DNA from: Chenopodium formosanum
Lineage: Eukaryota > Streptophyta > Magnoliopsida > Caryophyllales > Amaranthaceae
DNA length: 64,000 nucleotides
Direction of reading: 5' to 3'
Assembly (NCBI GenBank): GCA_024500155.1
Contig: CM044874.1
Location: 46,040,384-46,104,383 of the forward strand
Shown: positions 1 through 11,852 of the stretch, one piece after another
Layout: each line of letters starts with the position of its first letter
Numbering within the stretch: position 1 is the stretch's first letter
The notes under the pieces: generated by a model
What the model was told of the DNA's origin: nothing
The model's database searches: none
The model's input: the letters and a program-made list of their open reading frames with translations, nothing else
Position numbers and translations under genes: made by a program

Positions 1-886
1 ATTTAATCTATGTTAGTTGAACATTAATGCACAAATAAAACTATTATTGGCGATCACTCGAATTATAATAAAATTAACCTTAACAAGATTATTAGTTATC
101 TTATTAAGCGTGATTACAAGTACGAATTTCCTTTAAACATGCATAAAAGGCGTGATAAGCAATAACATAAAAAATATAAATATCAAGCAACATAAAAATA
201 ATAAATTATAACATTATAATCATAAATCATAAAGATATTCATCAATAATAATAACAATCATGTTAAAGCATAATAATAGCGTGATCCTAGGCATGATACT
301 AATAAAATTAAAAACAAAACCTAACATGTCACTAAACATTAAAAACCAAAGTTTTAACCCTAACATGATACTAACATGATATTAAGAAAGAAAATATGAA
401 CCATTCTTTTAATCATTCTTGATATTAGGAATTTTAAGTTGTTACCCTAAACATGATACTAGCTAGGAAGCAATAAAACATCCTAACATGATACTAGGAA
501 TCAAAATAACAATCTAAGCATGATTTCTATATCAAAATATCAATAATGCAATTAAAGCGCTTACTTAGATGCCTCGTACCTCTTTTTAATAACTAATTAC
601 ACACGTTAGTAACTTCAAGGAAATATAAAAATTAACCAATTAAATTAAATAATTGAAATAGAGATTTGGGACCAAACCCTCATAAATTAAACCTTTCACG
701 TCTAGGGCGAAAGCAACTTTGAACTTGGCTAGGTGTGTCTAGATCTTGTGAATGCGGAATTTTTTATGAGAAAAACTAGTTTAGAGAGGAGAAAGAGAAT
801 ATATATCAAGAATTTTTTGATGAGAGTTGGTGATAATTAGAGAGAAGAATTGAGAACTGATGAATGAAAACGAAGGTTTTAGGAGG

Positions 887-896
887 CTATTTATAG
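887..896 (-). promoter_or_regulatory. TATA box of LTR A1
   Basis: Plus strand CTATTTATAG reads CTATAAATAG on the minus strand. The same box is at the same relative place in the other family A LTRs (35671-35678 and 63734-63741). It lies 60-130 bases downstream, on the minus strand, of the palindrome cluster at 955-1025. Confidence 0.75.
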
Positions 897-954
897 AGAA
901 CATCAGCCAGATATGATAAAAAACAAATTAGAGTTTCGAAAAGAATAAAACACG

Positions 955-1025
955 ACGCTGTCGCCAAACACGCGCTTGTCGCCAAACGACAGGGCTGTCG
1001 CCAGGCGATAGATGAGTCATATGGC
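955..1025 (-). promoter_or_regulatory. Palindrome cluster upstream of the LTR A1 TATA box
   Basis: Three TGTCGCCA-type motifs begin at 959, 977 and 996. The last forms CTGTCGCCAGGCGATAG at 995-1011, a near-perfect palindrome with 8-base arms around a central A. It would be read as a proximal promoter element for minus-strand transcription. The same core recurs at 2533, 15536, 15556 and 17345. Confidence 0.65.
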
Positions 1026-1592
1026 GCTGCAATTTGTTTTCTACGCATTTTCTTATTTTGATAAATTTTAAGCATATGAGAGGGTAAACTATATTTTCGT
1101 TAAAAACACTTTTTTTATTATAATTAAAATTCCTAAAAGTTAACTTATCAATGGTAATCAAATTAGGATTCAAAAGAACCTTCTAGAAGATTCTAGAAGA
1201 CTATAATCAATCCTAATCGCATTAGGAATGATAAATCAATAATAGGCCCTCCTCTTGTTCATAGGCCGCATATAAAGATCAAATCGGGCCCAATTTAGTA
1301 GTTTAGCCATAACTTCCTCATTATTCATCGGAATTGGGCTTATAATGTATCGTTGGAAACTTCTTTTCGAACCCGACCCAACTAAAATATTATTGGACCC
1401 CTGCCATTGACTAAGCAAAACAAGATTGGCTGTTTTCTTAAAATAGGTTTTCAAAAACGGAGAAAAAGAAAAGAATTAAAAACTAACCACAATACTAGAC
1501 TTTCCACACTTTCACTTCATTCGATTATGATTCGACGTGAAAGGTACTCATAACTAGGTTTGGTTTTGGGGAGACACAAATGGGTGTCTACA

Positions 1593-1606
1593 GAACCCCC
1601 CACTTT
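1593..1606 (-). other. Polypurine tract of element E
   Basis: On the minus strand this reads AAAGTGGGGGGTTC, directly followed by the TGTAGACACC start of the LTR. Element D has AAAGTGGGGGCTTC at the matching place (55315-55328). The tract primes plus-strand DNA synthesis and orients E on the minus strand. Confidence 0.85.
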
Positions 1607-2459
1607 AACTGAGTTTGGAGCAACACTAGTTTCGATAGCAAAAGTCAAAGTATCGATAGGGACGGAGAATGATTCAAAACGTTATGTGATCCGAAATCAT
1701 TCTTGTAATGCCGATACCTGCACACTAGCATTAGTTTAAACAGATAAAAGAGTTAAGAAACGCGTATCTTGCACTGTCGAGCATACGTCTCTGGAGGTAA
1801 CCGATTTGTGTTGCATTTGCTGTTGTGACAACCTTCCACAAGCTAGGGGACGCCATCCTGCTGTTTGTTTTGACGATCTTCTGCAAGCTAGAGAATATCG
1901 CTTGAAGACTGCTACGCCTGTAACTGCCTCCAATTACACCGTGATAGACTTCTACAAGCTAGAGAACCCCATCAAAGATTGCTTCGCCTGAAACGACTTT
2001 CTAGCACTTTGTGACCATCTTCCGCAAGCCAGGGAACACGATCGACGTTTTCTTTGCCTAAAACTATCTTCATTTGTTGCGACAGTACCCTGAAGAGTAT
2101 CACCGAAGACCAACGCCTGTCGATCCTTTGCTTTTGCTATGCCAGTGCGTCGGCGCTTTGCAGATTTTGAACTAGTATATATGTCGGTGCTTCTGAATTG
2201 TGAACCAGTATATCGGTGCCTTTTCTGTATTGTGTACCATTATGTCGGTGCCATTATACTTATGAACCATTATATCGGTTCCTTTGCAATGAGGCAATGT
2301 TTAGGCGCTTTAAGCTAAGTGAGACGATCATTTATTAGATCGATCACTTAATGTGATTGTAACCGAGCAGATTACTAAATCATTTTAAATTACTCATAGG
2401 GGCTAACTGGCGTACCAAGGAACCTAAAATTGTTGTACGAGGTCGAAATAACCGTTCTG
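1607..2459 (-). repeat. 3' untranslated region of E with degenerate tandem repeats
   Basis: No coding sequence is evident. A motif close to CTTCTACAAGCTAGAGAA recurs at 1830-1850, 1876-1895, 1947-1965 and 2017-2036, spaced about 46-71 bases apart. A second group at about 2150-2285 repeats CGGTGC...GAACCA-type units every 35 bases or so. Variable tandem repeats just inside the 3' LTR are a known feature of Tat/Ogre elements. Confidence 0.6.
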
Positions 2460-2590
2460 AGTGGCTTCGAGTTGTGTCGCCGCTGCAACTTTGATGGCGC
2501 AAAGATTTTGCTTTGTCCCCAGACGCTGCACTCTGTCGCTAGGTGATAGAGATGTTCTTTGGCGCCAAAATCGAGATTTCCGTATAAATC
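2460..2590 (+). promoter_or_regulatory. Probable promoter of antisense gene 1: palindrome cluster plus TATA box
   Basis: CTGTCGCTAGGTGATAG at 2533-2549 differs from the LTR A1 palindrome by two C-to-T changes. It is surrounded by related GGCGC and GTCGC words (2475-2573). A plus-strand TATAAATC lies 34 bases downstream at 2583-2590. This is the same order as in the LTRs, palindrome then TATA, but facing the opposite way to the host element. The start site is inferred. Confidence 0.55.
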
Positions 2591-3206
2591 CCTTTCCTTC
2601 CTCATTTCGTTGCTACTACTCTTCTTTCTTCGAAATTCACCGCGAGAGTTCAATTTGCTTGTTCTTGCTCGTTTCTCAACAAAATACGCTCAAATTTGTC
2701 GCAAATCAAAGCTTTGTTCATCCAGTTTTGATCTATGTAAGTTTTTTCCAAAATCACTCGAATTTTGATGAATTTTGCACATGTTTGCTCACAAATTTCT
2801 TGAATATTCGAAATTTATATTTCTTAATTTACTTTGTTTGTCAAATTTTATGCCATGAAGTTGCTTGATTATGTTGGTATACTGCCTTCGGAGTATTTTG
2901 AGACTTGTTTGACTCAATTTGGTAAAGAAACGAACAATTCACCATTGTTGAACCTCTTCAGGTCGGGAAAACAATGTGGCTCGTTCTTGGTTTTTTGCTA
3001 GCAATTCTTGTCCAATTTGTCACAATTATTACCATAGTATTGCAAGAAATTGTTTGGTTGCTTGAAAAATGTCGTATATGCTTGAACTGAAATTGTGCTC
3101 TGTTTTAGTACTATGTACTCTATTTTTTGGGAACATAGTATCATGCGGCTAGGCGAACCTTAGATACTATAGAACCTTAATTTTTGTCAATTTTGCACAA
3201 TGTAGT
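2591..3206 (+). other. Leader region of antisense gene 1
   Basis: AT-rich sequence between the putative TATA box and the first plausible ATG (3207). I recognise no protein in it. It could hold a leader intron; splice sites here are not convincing enough to call. Confidence 0.35.
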
Positions 3207-4753
3207 ATGGCTAGACAGCGAGGTTCGGGTTCACGGTCCTGAGATACGCGACGGGAGCATGAGCCCATTGAGGAGGAAGCCGACCCGTCCACTTCTCTTG
3301 GTCCCTTCCCGAGTGGGATGAGCGGACATTGTACTTTGCCCCTGACCACCACATTTTTGAGTGGGTGCGTCGCAGGATTACTGGGGGTAGGACTCGTTGC
3401 CATGGCTCGAGCAACGACATCTGGGCAAGCTGTACAGGACGTTCTTCAGCGTCGACGAGGGTTTGCGACTTCTCTGGGAGTCTTGTGGGCTGACTGCCCT
3501 GTTTCAGGCCACGCAGGCCATGACCTCTTTTGATAGGGGTCACCGCGTGGTTCGTGCTCTGGTAGAGTTCTTCTAGGACACCACCAACACTTTTCACTTT
3601 CCTTGGAGTGAGATGATGGTCACCCTAGTCGACTTCAGTCTCATCTCGGGACTGGAGTTTATTTCTACCGCGCTGTCGTTTGACAGCACCATCAGCGTCT
3701 ACTCTCCTAAGGTTAATGAGCTGCTGGGTCCGATTGCTGTTCGGGCCCATGCTGAGGTGGAGCCATCACAATTCAGCACCAAGTGCATTCGCTGGTCTAC
3801 TCTGGCGGCAGCTTTTGAGGACGATGCAACCACCCGAGAGAAGTAGGTGCGCATCTTTGCGCTTATTTTACTGTCAGGGACGTTTTCCCCTTACAAGGGT
3901 AGTAGGGTGCTGCTTTACTTCCTTCTTGCTGTCCGCGATCTTCACTTGATCAAGACTTATGACTTGGTCAGTTTGGCCTATGCCGAATTTCTTCGTGCAT
4001 TGCGAGACTCTTGTCAAGACTTGTCTTATACGGGAGACATCGCTCTTTCTGGCTTCTAGAGACTCGTAGAGGTATACTTCGTCTCTTACAAAGTTTTCTC
4101 TATGCTCTTGTTAGCACTTGCTGATATCTTTTATCTTTGGTAGATTTTGTTCTACGAGTACTTTCCTTCACTCGCGCCGGCGAGGCCATCTCCATGCGAG
4201 TTTCCTGTTGGTGCCTGTTGGGGAGGCCGCTATAGTTGGGTGACTAGCGCCCATGTTCGAGAGCTGATCTTTTCGGTATGATCTTTTGCATAGTTATCAT
4301 CTTTGTATTGCTTTTGGGTAGATTTTTATCTCATAGGCATTCTTTGCAGGAGCCTTAGGTGATATACCGGCCATGGGGCGGTTTGGTTATCCCTAGGCTG
4401 GCTACGCAGTACACTACTGAGCGTCGTTACTTCCTAGGGACATATGGGGCGACGGCATACCTAGGAGAGAAAGTTGCTATTCAGCACTCCTCGGAGATTC
4501 TTGTCGTCCTTGGTTCTCCGCCACGTCACATGTTCAATGACGTGAGGCTGCTTAGCATGTCGGAGAGGTCGCCTACTAGTACCCCTTGGAGATCTCACGC
4601 GATCACAGGCGGTGCTACGAGAAGGGGTTACTGTCGTTATTAGCTCCGGCCCTTGTTCTGTCAGCGGAGGCGGCGATATGTTTTTTATCTTTTACCTTTT
4701 GCTAAGTAGCCCCCAAGTGATATTTTATTCACTTTAGTTTGCTTTTTGTCAGG
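3207..4753 (+). pseudogene. Antisense gene 1, plant mobile domain (PMD) family, 5' part
   Basis: This is a degraded intron-containing gene on the strand opposite to E. After a start near 3207 (stop 11 codons in), a PMD-type domain is readable. Around 3590 comes TNTFHFPWSEMMVTLVDFSL, then SGLEF, matching the conserved start of PMD proteins. At 3847-4058 lies the RIFALILLSGTFSPYKGS and AYAEFLRALRDS section, and at 4144-4275 the YEYFP motif. Introns with normal borders are visible at 4072-4143 and 4276-4349. Stops within the domain (TAG at 3577 where the family has Trp, TAG at 3844) show it is dead. PMD proteins occur both as silencing-related host proteins (MAIN/MAIL1) and as passengers of transposons. 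Antisense extra genes downstream of integrase are known in Tat elements, so I infer this gene belongs to E. The 3' part resumes at 14285, after insertion B1. Confidence 0.7.
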
Positions 4754-5741
4754 TGATAAGTGACATTTATGTCACTCCTAGGGGTAGTGTTTAGGTCATT
4801 TTCGTGTATATTTTCCCTTATTTTTCCTTTTATTCTCTTGTTTTATCTTTAATAAAGTTTCTAGTTTATTTTGGTAATTTTAGTGTGTTTTAGTTTATTT
4901 TCTTTATTTTATTAGTTCTAGTCTATTTTCCTATTTTATTTTTATTTTATTTGCTTTCGTAGTTTTAATTATTTTTAGTTTAGTTTTATGTCTCTTATTT
5001 TCTATTTTATTTTATTTATTTCTATTTTATTTATTTTATTTTATTTGTCGTGGTTTTGTTTTATTTCGTCCTTTGTTTATTTTCATTTTATTTTATTCTT
5101 TGTCCCAATTCTCTCCTCAATCTTGCTCGTGTTTGTAGGTGTGTTCGAGGTTCAAGGCATACGCTACAATATCCAAATGGAGTGAGTCTCGGGTTTGCCC
5201 TGCTACTTGTTGCTGCCCCTTAACCTTCACCCCACGTTTCACCTTATCCTCCACCAAACCAAAACACCGCACATCCCTAGCTTCCTCATCTCACTTAAAC
5301 ACCACCAGTTAACCCCTTATTCTCACACCAGCAGCAACAACAAAACTGCAACAACAGCAGCGTTGCACCTGCTGCCACCCTCACAGCACCACCTTGCAAC
5401 ACTAAACTCCCCTACTCCCTCGACCTTTCACACATACCTCAACCATTGCTGCCCAGCCGCCGCACATCACCACCAGCACCCACAAACCGCACCTAGCAGC
5501 CACCAAACAACACCAACACCTAGCAGCCCACCAAACAACCTCACACCTTACCACCACCGCGCAACAGAGCAGCCACCACCAGCATAAACTACAACAACAA
5601 TTGCGCCACATCGTCACCAATTCGCACAGCAACAGCCCCAAATTAGAGAGAAATGCAAGTTCATTTGGGTTCGAGCAAATCAATGAGTGTTCGCCGAACT
5701 TCGAGTCAGAGACTTTGGGGGTTTTGTTATTCGAAGAGGAG

Positions 5742-5815
5742 TGGTCGAACATACCCTTGGTTCGACCGAACTAACCCCGTAGTTCGGTCAAACCAGCCAC
5801 CGGTTCGATCGAACC
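5742..5815 (+). promoter_or_regulatory. Palindrome cluster in B1 5' LTR
   Basis: Contains GGTTCGACCGAACT, AGTTCGGTC and the perfect 14-base palindrome GGTTCGATCGAACC at 5802-5815. A decayed TATA region (GTATTAATACCC, near 6241) lies about 430 bases downstream, beyond a polypyrimidine tract. The 3' LTR has the matching cluster at 12841-12914. Confidence 0.55.
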
Positions 5816-6311
5816 ATTTCACGAGCTTCACACGCGATTGTTAATGAAGACCAACGACCTTGATTGATGCTCATAATAGGCGTTGATGATGCGATTGGTG
5901 GTGATAGCCGTTCATTTGGTGCTTGAGTGAAATCGGAGGGTAGTGATGCAATGAAGATAATTGATGGTGGAGCTTGGTGAAGTATGGTGCAGGGATTATT
6001 TCCCCATTAGAGAGCTGACATCAAATAGAAGAAGAAATGGAGGGTCTGATGTTTTGGGGATTTTGGTTTTATTTTTCTTTTTCTTTTATTTTTATTTCTT
6101 TTCCTTTTCCTTTTCCTTTTCCTTTTCTTATTTCTTTTCTCTTTTGTTTTCTTTTCTCTTTTATTTTCTTTTTATTTCCTTTTCTTTCTTTATTTTATTT
6201 CCTTATTTTATTTTTCTATTTTTCCTAGTTTTATTAAGTTAGTATTAATACCCATTTTTGGGGTAATAAAAGGAGACATTCAATAACTATCATTTTTACT
6301 ACTCTCTAATT

Positions 6312-7680
6312 AGTTTTAGGTTAGGTTAGGATTAGTCTTCATTGGTAGAGAGAGAAAGTGAGGTTTTCTTCATTAATGAACTTGGAATTTGAAGAAGGAG
6401 CTTGTTCAATCCTTTGTAGACCTTCATCTTCTATTAATGAGCAATCTCTTACTCTCTCTCCTCTATTTTTATTTGTTTTATTTTGATTATTATTTTAGTT
6501 GTTGGTATTGCTTGTTAATCATGTTTATTCTTGATTGTTTGTTAATTAATCTTATTATTAGCATGATTAGTGAGTAATTTTCCCATTAAGGGAATGGTTG
6601 TGGTGTAGCTGGACCTTGACCATGTTCTAGGGTTTAGAATTGATTTGTTTGTGATTAAAGTCTTTATATGCTTGATATTCTTTAATCTTCTTGCAAGTGC
6701 ACATTGTTGGTTGATTAAAGGTGAATCTTTGCTAACAAGAAACGGAAGTTGACTTAGTTAAGGTTCATTACTATCGATTGTTATTTAATAGTACCTCCTA
6801 GAATATGGTTCTAATGTGGAAACATAGTGGCTATGTTAGGAGAAGCTAATTGACCCCGGAAGGCGGCTAGATTGGATTCTTTATTTCGATATTCGAGCAT
6901 GTTTAGTTCATAATTAATTCATTTTCTATGCCTTTGTTTATGTTCAAGTGAATGCTATACCTAAACCATTTTCCTTAATGTTTTATTTCTTGTTTTAGGT
7001 TAGGTTAGGTTAGGTTAGGATTAGTCTTCATTGGTAGAGAGAGAAAGTGTGGTTTTCTTCATTAATGAACTTGGATCTTGAAGAAGGAGCTTGTTCAATC
7101 CTTTGTAGACCTTCATCTTCAATTAATGAGCAATCTCTTACTCTTTCTCTTTACCTTTGTTATTGATTTTGTTTATTTGCTTTTATTTTCTTCTTGCTTA
7201 TTAATCATGTTGATACTTATTGATTTGATGATTGATGTTGTTTTCAACATGATTTGTGAGTAGTCACCTAGCCAAGGGTGTGGGGATGGTGTAGTTGCTA
7301 ATTGTTCATGCTTATAATGTTGGGGTTATGTTAATGGTGATTAAAGTCTTTGCATGCTTGATATTCTTTGGTCTTTCTTGCAAGTGCACATTGTTAGTTG
7401 ATCAAAGGTGAGTCTTTACTAACAAGTAATGGAAGTTGACTTAGTTGAGATTCATTACTATCGATTGTTATTTAATAGTACCTCCTAGTATATGGTTCTA
7501 ATGTGGAAACATAGAGGCTATGTTAGGAGAAGCCAATTGACCCCGGAAGGCGGCTAGTTTGGACCCTTTACTTCGATATTCATGCATGTTTAGTTTACCA
7601 TTGATATGCTACTTTGTTATTGTATGGTCAAGCGTCAAGTTCACCTACCCATTTCCCTTGGTGCCTTAATTTTTAGCATC
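6312..7680 (+). repeat. Tandem, non-identical duplication of the R/U5 region
   Basis: Unit X starts at GTTTTAGGTTAGG near 6312 and unit Y at the same words near 6993. Both carry the leader segment with AAGAAGGAGCTTGTTCAATC. The junction lies at a shared GTTTTAG. X matches the first half of the 3' LTR of B1; Y matches LTRs of B3 and B4 and the second half of the 3' LTR. The units are therefore two different LTR variants joined, not a simple copy. Confidence 0.85.
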
Positions 7681-7870
7681 TTTAGACATTAGTTTATTTA
7701 TCTCCTATTCCGGACTAGCTTAATTGTCGATAACATTTGGTGGTGTTTACCGTTCTCTGTGGTTCGACCCCTATGCTTGCCTTATACTCGTATTAGGTTT
7801 GTTTAGGTTATATAAATTGTATTTGATGTAGGGATAGACAATTGACGACGCGTTTATTCCCTTGTCTAAT

Positions 7871-7888
7871 TGGTGCCCTTGCCGGGGA
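7871..7888 (+). other. Primer binding site of B1
   Basis: TGGTGCCCTTGCCGGGGA directly follows the LTR. It differs by two bases from the complement of the 3' end of plant tRNA-Asp. That is the usual primer of Athila elements. Confidence 0.85.
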
Positions 7889-7985
7889 ACGACTTCCATT
7901 ACCGTTATGTTATCTTATTGAACCTAGTCCATTGTATATATTTTCTTTTGATTTGTTTTTGTTCTCTTTGTTTTGTTTTTGAAAA

Positions 7986-9653
7986 ATGGCACATTTTTCT
8001 TTTCCTCAATATGATGATGAGCCTTTTTGTGTCTACTTACATAGACTTGTGGGGTTTTTGAACTATAATGGTTGTAATCCTTGTGAAGCTTGTGAGATTT
8101 GTTACTATAGTATGAATGAACAAACGAGATATGAAGTTGAAAGTAGGTTCAATGGCGAATGTCAAGCATTATCGGTTCATAGTGCTTGGAGCTTTTTTGT
8201 ACGGTTTGCTAAGGAAGTACGCAATAGGGCATGTAATGTTGCTAATTTTGATTCTCAATGTGATAATAGTTTTATTAGTGGCATGCATCCCCATGATTTG
8301 TCTTGTGATCCTATTTGTGAACCTAGTACAAGTGATTTCAACTCTCTATCTCCTATTGTTGATGATGAATCTCATTTGCTTGATTATACCCCCTCTCCCC
8401 AATATGATGATGCTCATGTTTAAAATGTGAATGATCCTCCCTCCTCATCTTCTTGTTCTTACATGGCTTCAAATGATTTCCCTTATGCTTCTAATGAGTC
8501 CTTTTATGAGGGTAATTCTATGGAAAATTTGAAGGAAGAGAAGATAATGAAGATAATGGAGATGATGGAGAAGTATAACGAGATGAGGGAAGTTGAGAAT
8601 AGGGAGACGGAAGCTAGAATGAAGATGCTTGAGAGCCAAATTCTCTAACTAGCCAACTCTCAAGAAAATGCTTTTCCTTCTACTTCTCTTCCCCATATGA
8701 GTGAGGATCCCATTAGAGAGCATTCGAGTGATGGTGAAGGAGTTGAAAATGAAAAGAGTGTTGATTTTGAAAATCCTAATCCTTCTTCCCATCTTGATGA
8801 GTCTCAAGTATATGTTTGTGACCCTTCAATCTATGAGTATATAGACTCTTTTGAGGTAATGTCCCACATATTTTTCGAGAGTCATATGAGGACTTATAGA
8901 TTATTGGATGATTTCATCAAGAACGCTTCTTGGGACTTAGATGAGTTTGAGATGAATCTACCTCCATTCATGCACGATTTTGGGACCTTGGGTTTTGAGA
9001 TAGTTGAAGGAAAGGTTTTCTATTGTGGTGAAAAGGAGGATAAGGTTGACTCCCTTGGAGGTTTTGAGCTTGAGGGAGGTGTAGATCGTGAGTGCCCTTC
9101 ATTTGAGGATGTTATGATTGATTTTCATGCCCTCATTGGCGATGTGAGACCTTGTGGTGAGGGAGTAGCTACCCCTTTTTCCGTTTCTAATACCCCTTTT
9201 TCTCTAAGGTTCGACTACATCCTTCCTAACCCTACTTCTCTCCCTTCTTATCTCAAAGAGCCTATTGGGAAGCCGCCCTCTATGGATGATTTTCATGTCC
9301 CTCATTCCATCATCATTGAGCAAGAGAGGAATTTTGTCAACCAAAAATTATGTGATGAGGATTTGCCTTTTTCCTTTTCTTTCCACTATTCTTTTCCTTC
9401 TTCTACTTCTTACTTTCTTGAGTTTCCTTTCGATCCTTCTTCTTCTTTCTTTTGGCATCTCCCTCTTCATTGTTGCACGTTCTTATTCCATCATTTGCCT
9501 ACTTACACCCCCCATGAAATGTGTAGTAGTGCATTTGACAAGCTCTTGCGTGCGTTGAATTATTATTTCCTAGAGCGGTCTCGCTTGGATGTTAAACAAG
9601 CCTTTGCGGGAAGGAACCCGTGTTTTATTGCTTTCATTTTCTTTTGTTTTTAG
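7986..9653 (+). pseudogene. B1 gag-like protein frame, about 555 codons, two stops
   Basis: A single frame from ATG 7986 to TAG 9653 is broken only by stops at 8421 and 8646. The first 100 residues look like a short Athila-type gag core (DEPF.VY.HRL, C..CEICYY.MNEQTR). The middle has a coiled-coil-like stretch rich in Lys, Glu and Met (about 8521-8640). The rest is acidic and Ser/Pro/Phe-rich, with no zinc knuckle or catalytic motif, and ends in a conserved DKLLRALNYYFLERSRLDVK segment. B3 carries the same frame at 46561-48243 with its stops in other places, and B2 a divergent version. The ancestral protein was therefore one long chain, and these are decayed copies. A function beyond a gag-like particle role is not supported. 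Confidence 0.75.
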
Positions 9654-11852
9654 ATTAGATTTTCTCACATGGACGTGTTTGTATTCCTTGCTAGGTACAC
9701 AACTTGATATACTCTTGTGCATTGGTGATGATCAAGAATCAAGGAAATGTGCCTTAACTTACCTATCATGTGGAATTCAAGCCTTATTTGTAGAGATTAT
9801 GGCTCATATGAGGTTATTTCAGGTTTTTTGTGTGATTTTGTATTTATCCCATATCCGGTAATATCCTTCTTTTCTCTCTCTCTCTTACTTATTGTGACTT
9901 GAAGATCATGTGTTGGTAATGTTGGATTAATTTTTCCTTGTTTTCCCCTCTTGGTTTCATTGTTTATGATTTGAGAGCTTGGTTTCATTCAAGCTTGGGG
10001 GAGGGTATTCTATCATGTTTGGTGGGATGTTGATTCATATATGCCATGCACGTGAGTATATGCATTTCCATGTTTTTCATGCTTTTGGAAAATCCAAAAA
10101 GATTTTTGTTTACTTCAAGGCAAGTTTAGCAAAATTGTGTTTTGTTTGTTCTTAATTGGACATTATATCTTTTGGATTTGTTTACTCTTGAATGCCTTTC
10201 TTCCTAAGTGGTTAATGTGTGCACGATTTGAGAGTGTCATTGGTTGACTCTAGGATATTACATGCTAAGGTAGCCGGGTTAAGTACTTTTAGGAATCCAT
10301 GAAGCCCTAGTTCACGGGTATGTGGTAAGATGTGGTTTCTCTCTATAGTGGATTTGGCACCCTTAGTTGGTATTTGCTTAGTTATAATCCCGTGTGAGGT
10401 AACATTGTTCTAGCCTTCATCACTTTGTCGTGTGGCGCATATGGATCCTTAGCTATGCATGTCTTGATCCTTGTTTTGACTTATAGCTCCCAAGATCGTG
10501 ACCGAAGCACTCTAGGGGAGGAAAAGGGCACTTCTTTCTCATTTTTTTTCTTCTTTATCTTCTTTTTGTTTTGTTACAAATTTGATTTTGTATTTTGCAT
10601 AAACCAACTTGCTAACCAATTTGAGCTTAGGTTTCCCGCTTTTGTTTAAACCATGTTACAAACCTAATGGCCTATGTTTACCAACCCTTTTAGTTAGAGA
10701 AGCATTGGCATGTGAGGTTTGAGTTTTGAGTTGTTGATCATAAACACGTAGCACTTTGAGATTTGGTTAGAGTTGAGCTTGTACAAAATGATGCAAATTT
10801 ATGAAAATCAAGTGAAGTTTCAAGAAAAAGCCATCCAAATTTTAAAAAAAGGCAAGGACAATAAATAAATAAAAAATAAAAAAAATAAAAAAAAAATTGG
10901 CAGAGAACCAAAAACAACAAAAATATTTTCGATAGTTTCATTTTCTTCCCTAGTTTAAGCATTGAAGACAATGCTTTGTTCAAGCTTGGGGGGGAATATT
11001 GTGTGTTTGTGTGGAATAAGCTTGGGGGAATGGCATTAGTGGTATTTTTGCTTGATATTTAGTGAATTCTTGAGTTATTTTTGAGTGTCAGCCGCACTTT
11101 TTGTTTCACTTAGGAATTATCACCAAATTTTAAATTTTTACCCCGCCTTAACCCTTAGCCTTACGTTACAACCAATAAAAAGACCCTTAGACTCTAGTGG
11201 TTTAGGTCAAAAGAACGGTGGAGGGAGATAGACTTCAAACCTATGGAAAGAGTATGCATAGTTGAGACGTCGGGATTACCTTCTCAAAATTTTTCATTTC
11301 TCTATCTTTTTCCGGTTCCTTTGTGGAATCTTGAGAAGCTAGCTTAAGGGTTGATTTGAAGCTAGTGGAGAGAACGTGGCCCGATTGGTTGGGGCTAGGG
11401 TGGATGGAGTCCTAAGTAGTTCTCTATGCTTAGCATGCGTTATGTTTCAATCAACCATTGACATCTTGGAACGTGCATACATTTGTCCATTTAGAAAGGT
11501 TTGCATTCATTAGTACTTGTCCTCATCTCTTGTCCATATATGAGCTTGTGTTTTGCTTTTTCTCTTCGTGTTTCTTTTCCTTTTCCTTTTGTTGCCTTGC
11601 CTTGGCTTTTGTTGAGAGTTGTGGGGTAAGCTCTTAGAAAACCCTCACAATACCTCACTCGTCCTCATAGAAGACTTTGGGGTTTTAAGGGCTTGTTGTA
11701 GCTAAAAAAAACCGTGATTCCTACGACAGTGAGTTAGTGTACATTCTTTCTCCTTGTTTCTATTTTGTTTCTTTTGCTTTCAATAATTCCATCTTGTTCT
11801 CTTTTGCCTTAGCTTTGCTCGAGGACGAGCAAAAGTTTAGCTTGGCGGAATT
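9654..11852 (+). other. B1 internal non-coding region with hairpin and polypurine tract
   Basis: There are 2.2 kb after gag with no recognisable protein. Just before the 3' LTR lies the hairpin TTTGCTCGAGGACGAGCAAA (11814-11833; 8-base arms, AGGA loop), then a polypurine-like AGCTTGGCGGAATT (about 11839-11852). B3 has the same hairpin and an intact AGCTTGGGGGAATT-type tract. The region 10840-10900 is a short A-rich stretch. Confidence 0.75.

Larger units (their letters stand above)
1..1592 (-). mobile_element. 3' LTR (family A) of minus-strand Tat/Ogre-type element E, cut by window edge
   Basis: The segment ends at 1592 in a CTACA terminus, so it begins TGTAG on the minus strand. It is followed directly by a minus-strand polypurine tract, which fixes it as the 3' LTR of an element whose body lies to the right. 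It aligns along its length with about 34850-36319 and about 62880-64000, two other family A LTRs. Its other end is outside the window. It carries a minus-strand TATA box and a palindrome cluster upstream of it, so U3 is on the high-coordinate side. The TGTAGACACC start is shared with element D, which places A and D in related Tat/Ogre LTR families. Confidence 0.85.
4754..7867 (+). repeat. 5' LTR of B1, enlarged by an internal duplication
   Basis: It begins TGATAAGTGACA, contains the family palindrome at its edge (4758-4777), and ends CCCTTGTCT just before the primer site. The ending is a decayed CCCTTGTCA. At about 3.1 kb it is roughly 0.68 kb longer than the 3' LTR because the R/U5 part is present twice. 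Long T-rich and CAC/CAA-rich tracts give open frames that look like low-complexity artefacts. Confidence 0.9.

Noticed and set aside
4988..5185. Phe/Leu/Ile-rich frames that look like membrane proteins (also 12087, 29408-29838, 41139-41623, 50465)
   Set aside because: They come from T-rich U3 tracts repeated in every B LTR, in either orientation, with no membrane-protein family resemblance.
5195..5587. 130-codon His/Pro/Thr-rich frame in B LTRs (also 12306-12728 and 44330-44860)
   Set aside because: CAC/CAA-rich composition keeps the frame open. Lengths and ends differ between LTRs and there is no conserved start or domain.
6993..7022. Four to five TTAGG repeats resembling insect-type telomere DNA
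   Set aside because: They sit inside a duplicated LTR segment. Other LTR copies have one to two TTAGG at the same place, so this is local slippage.
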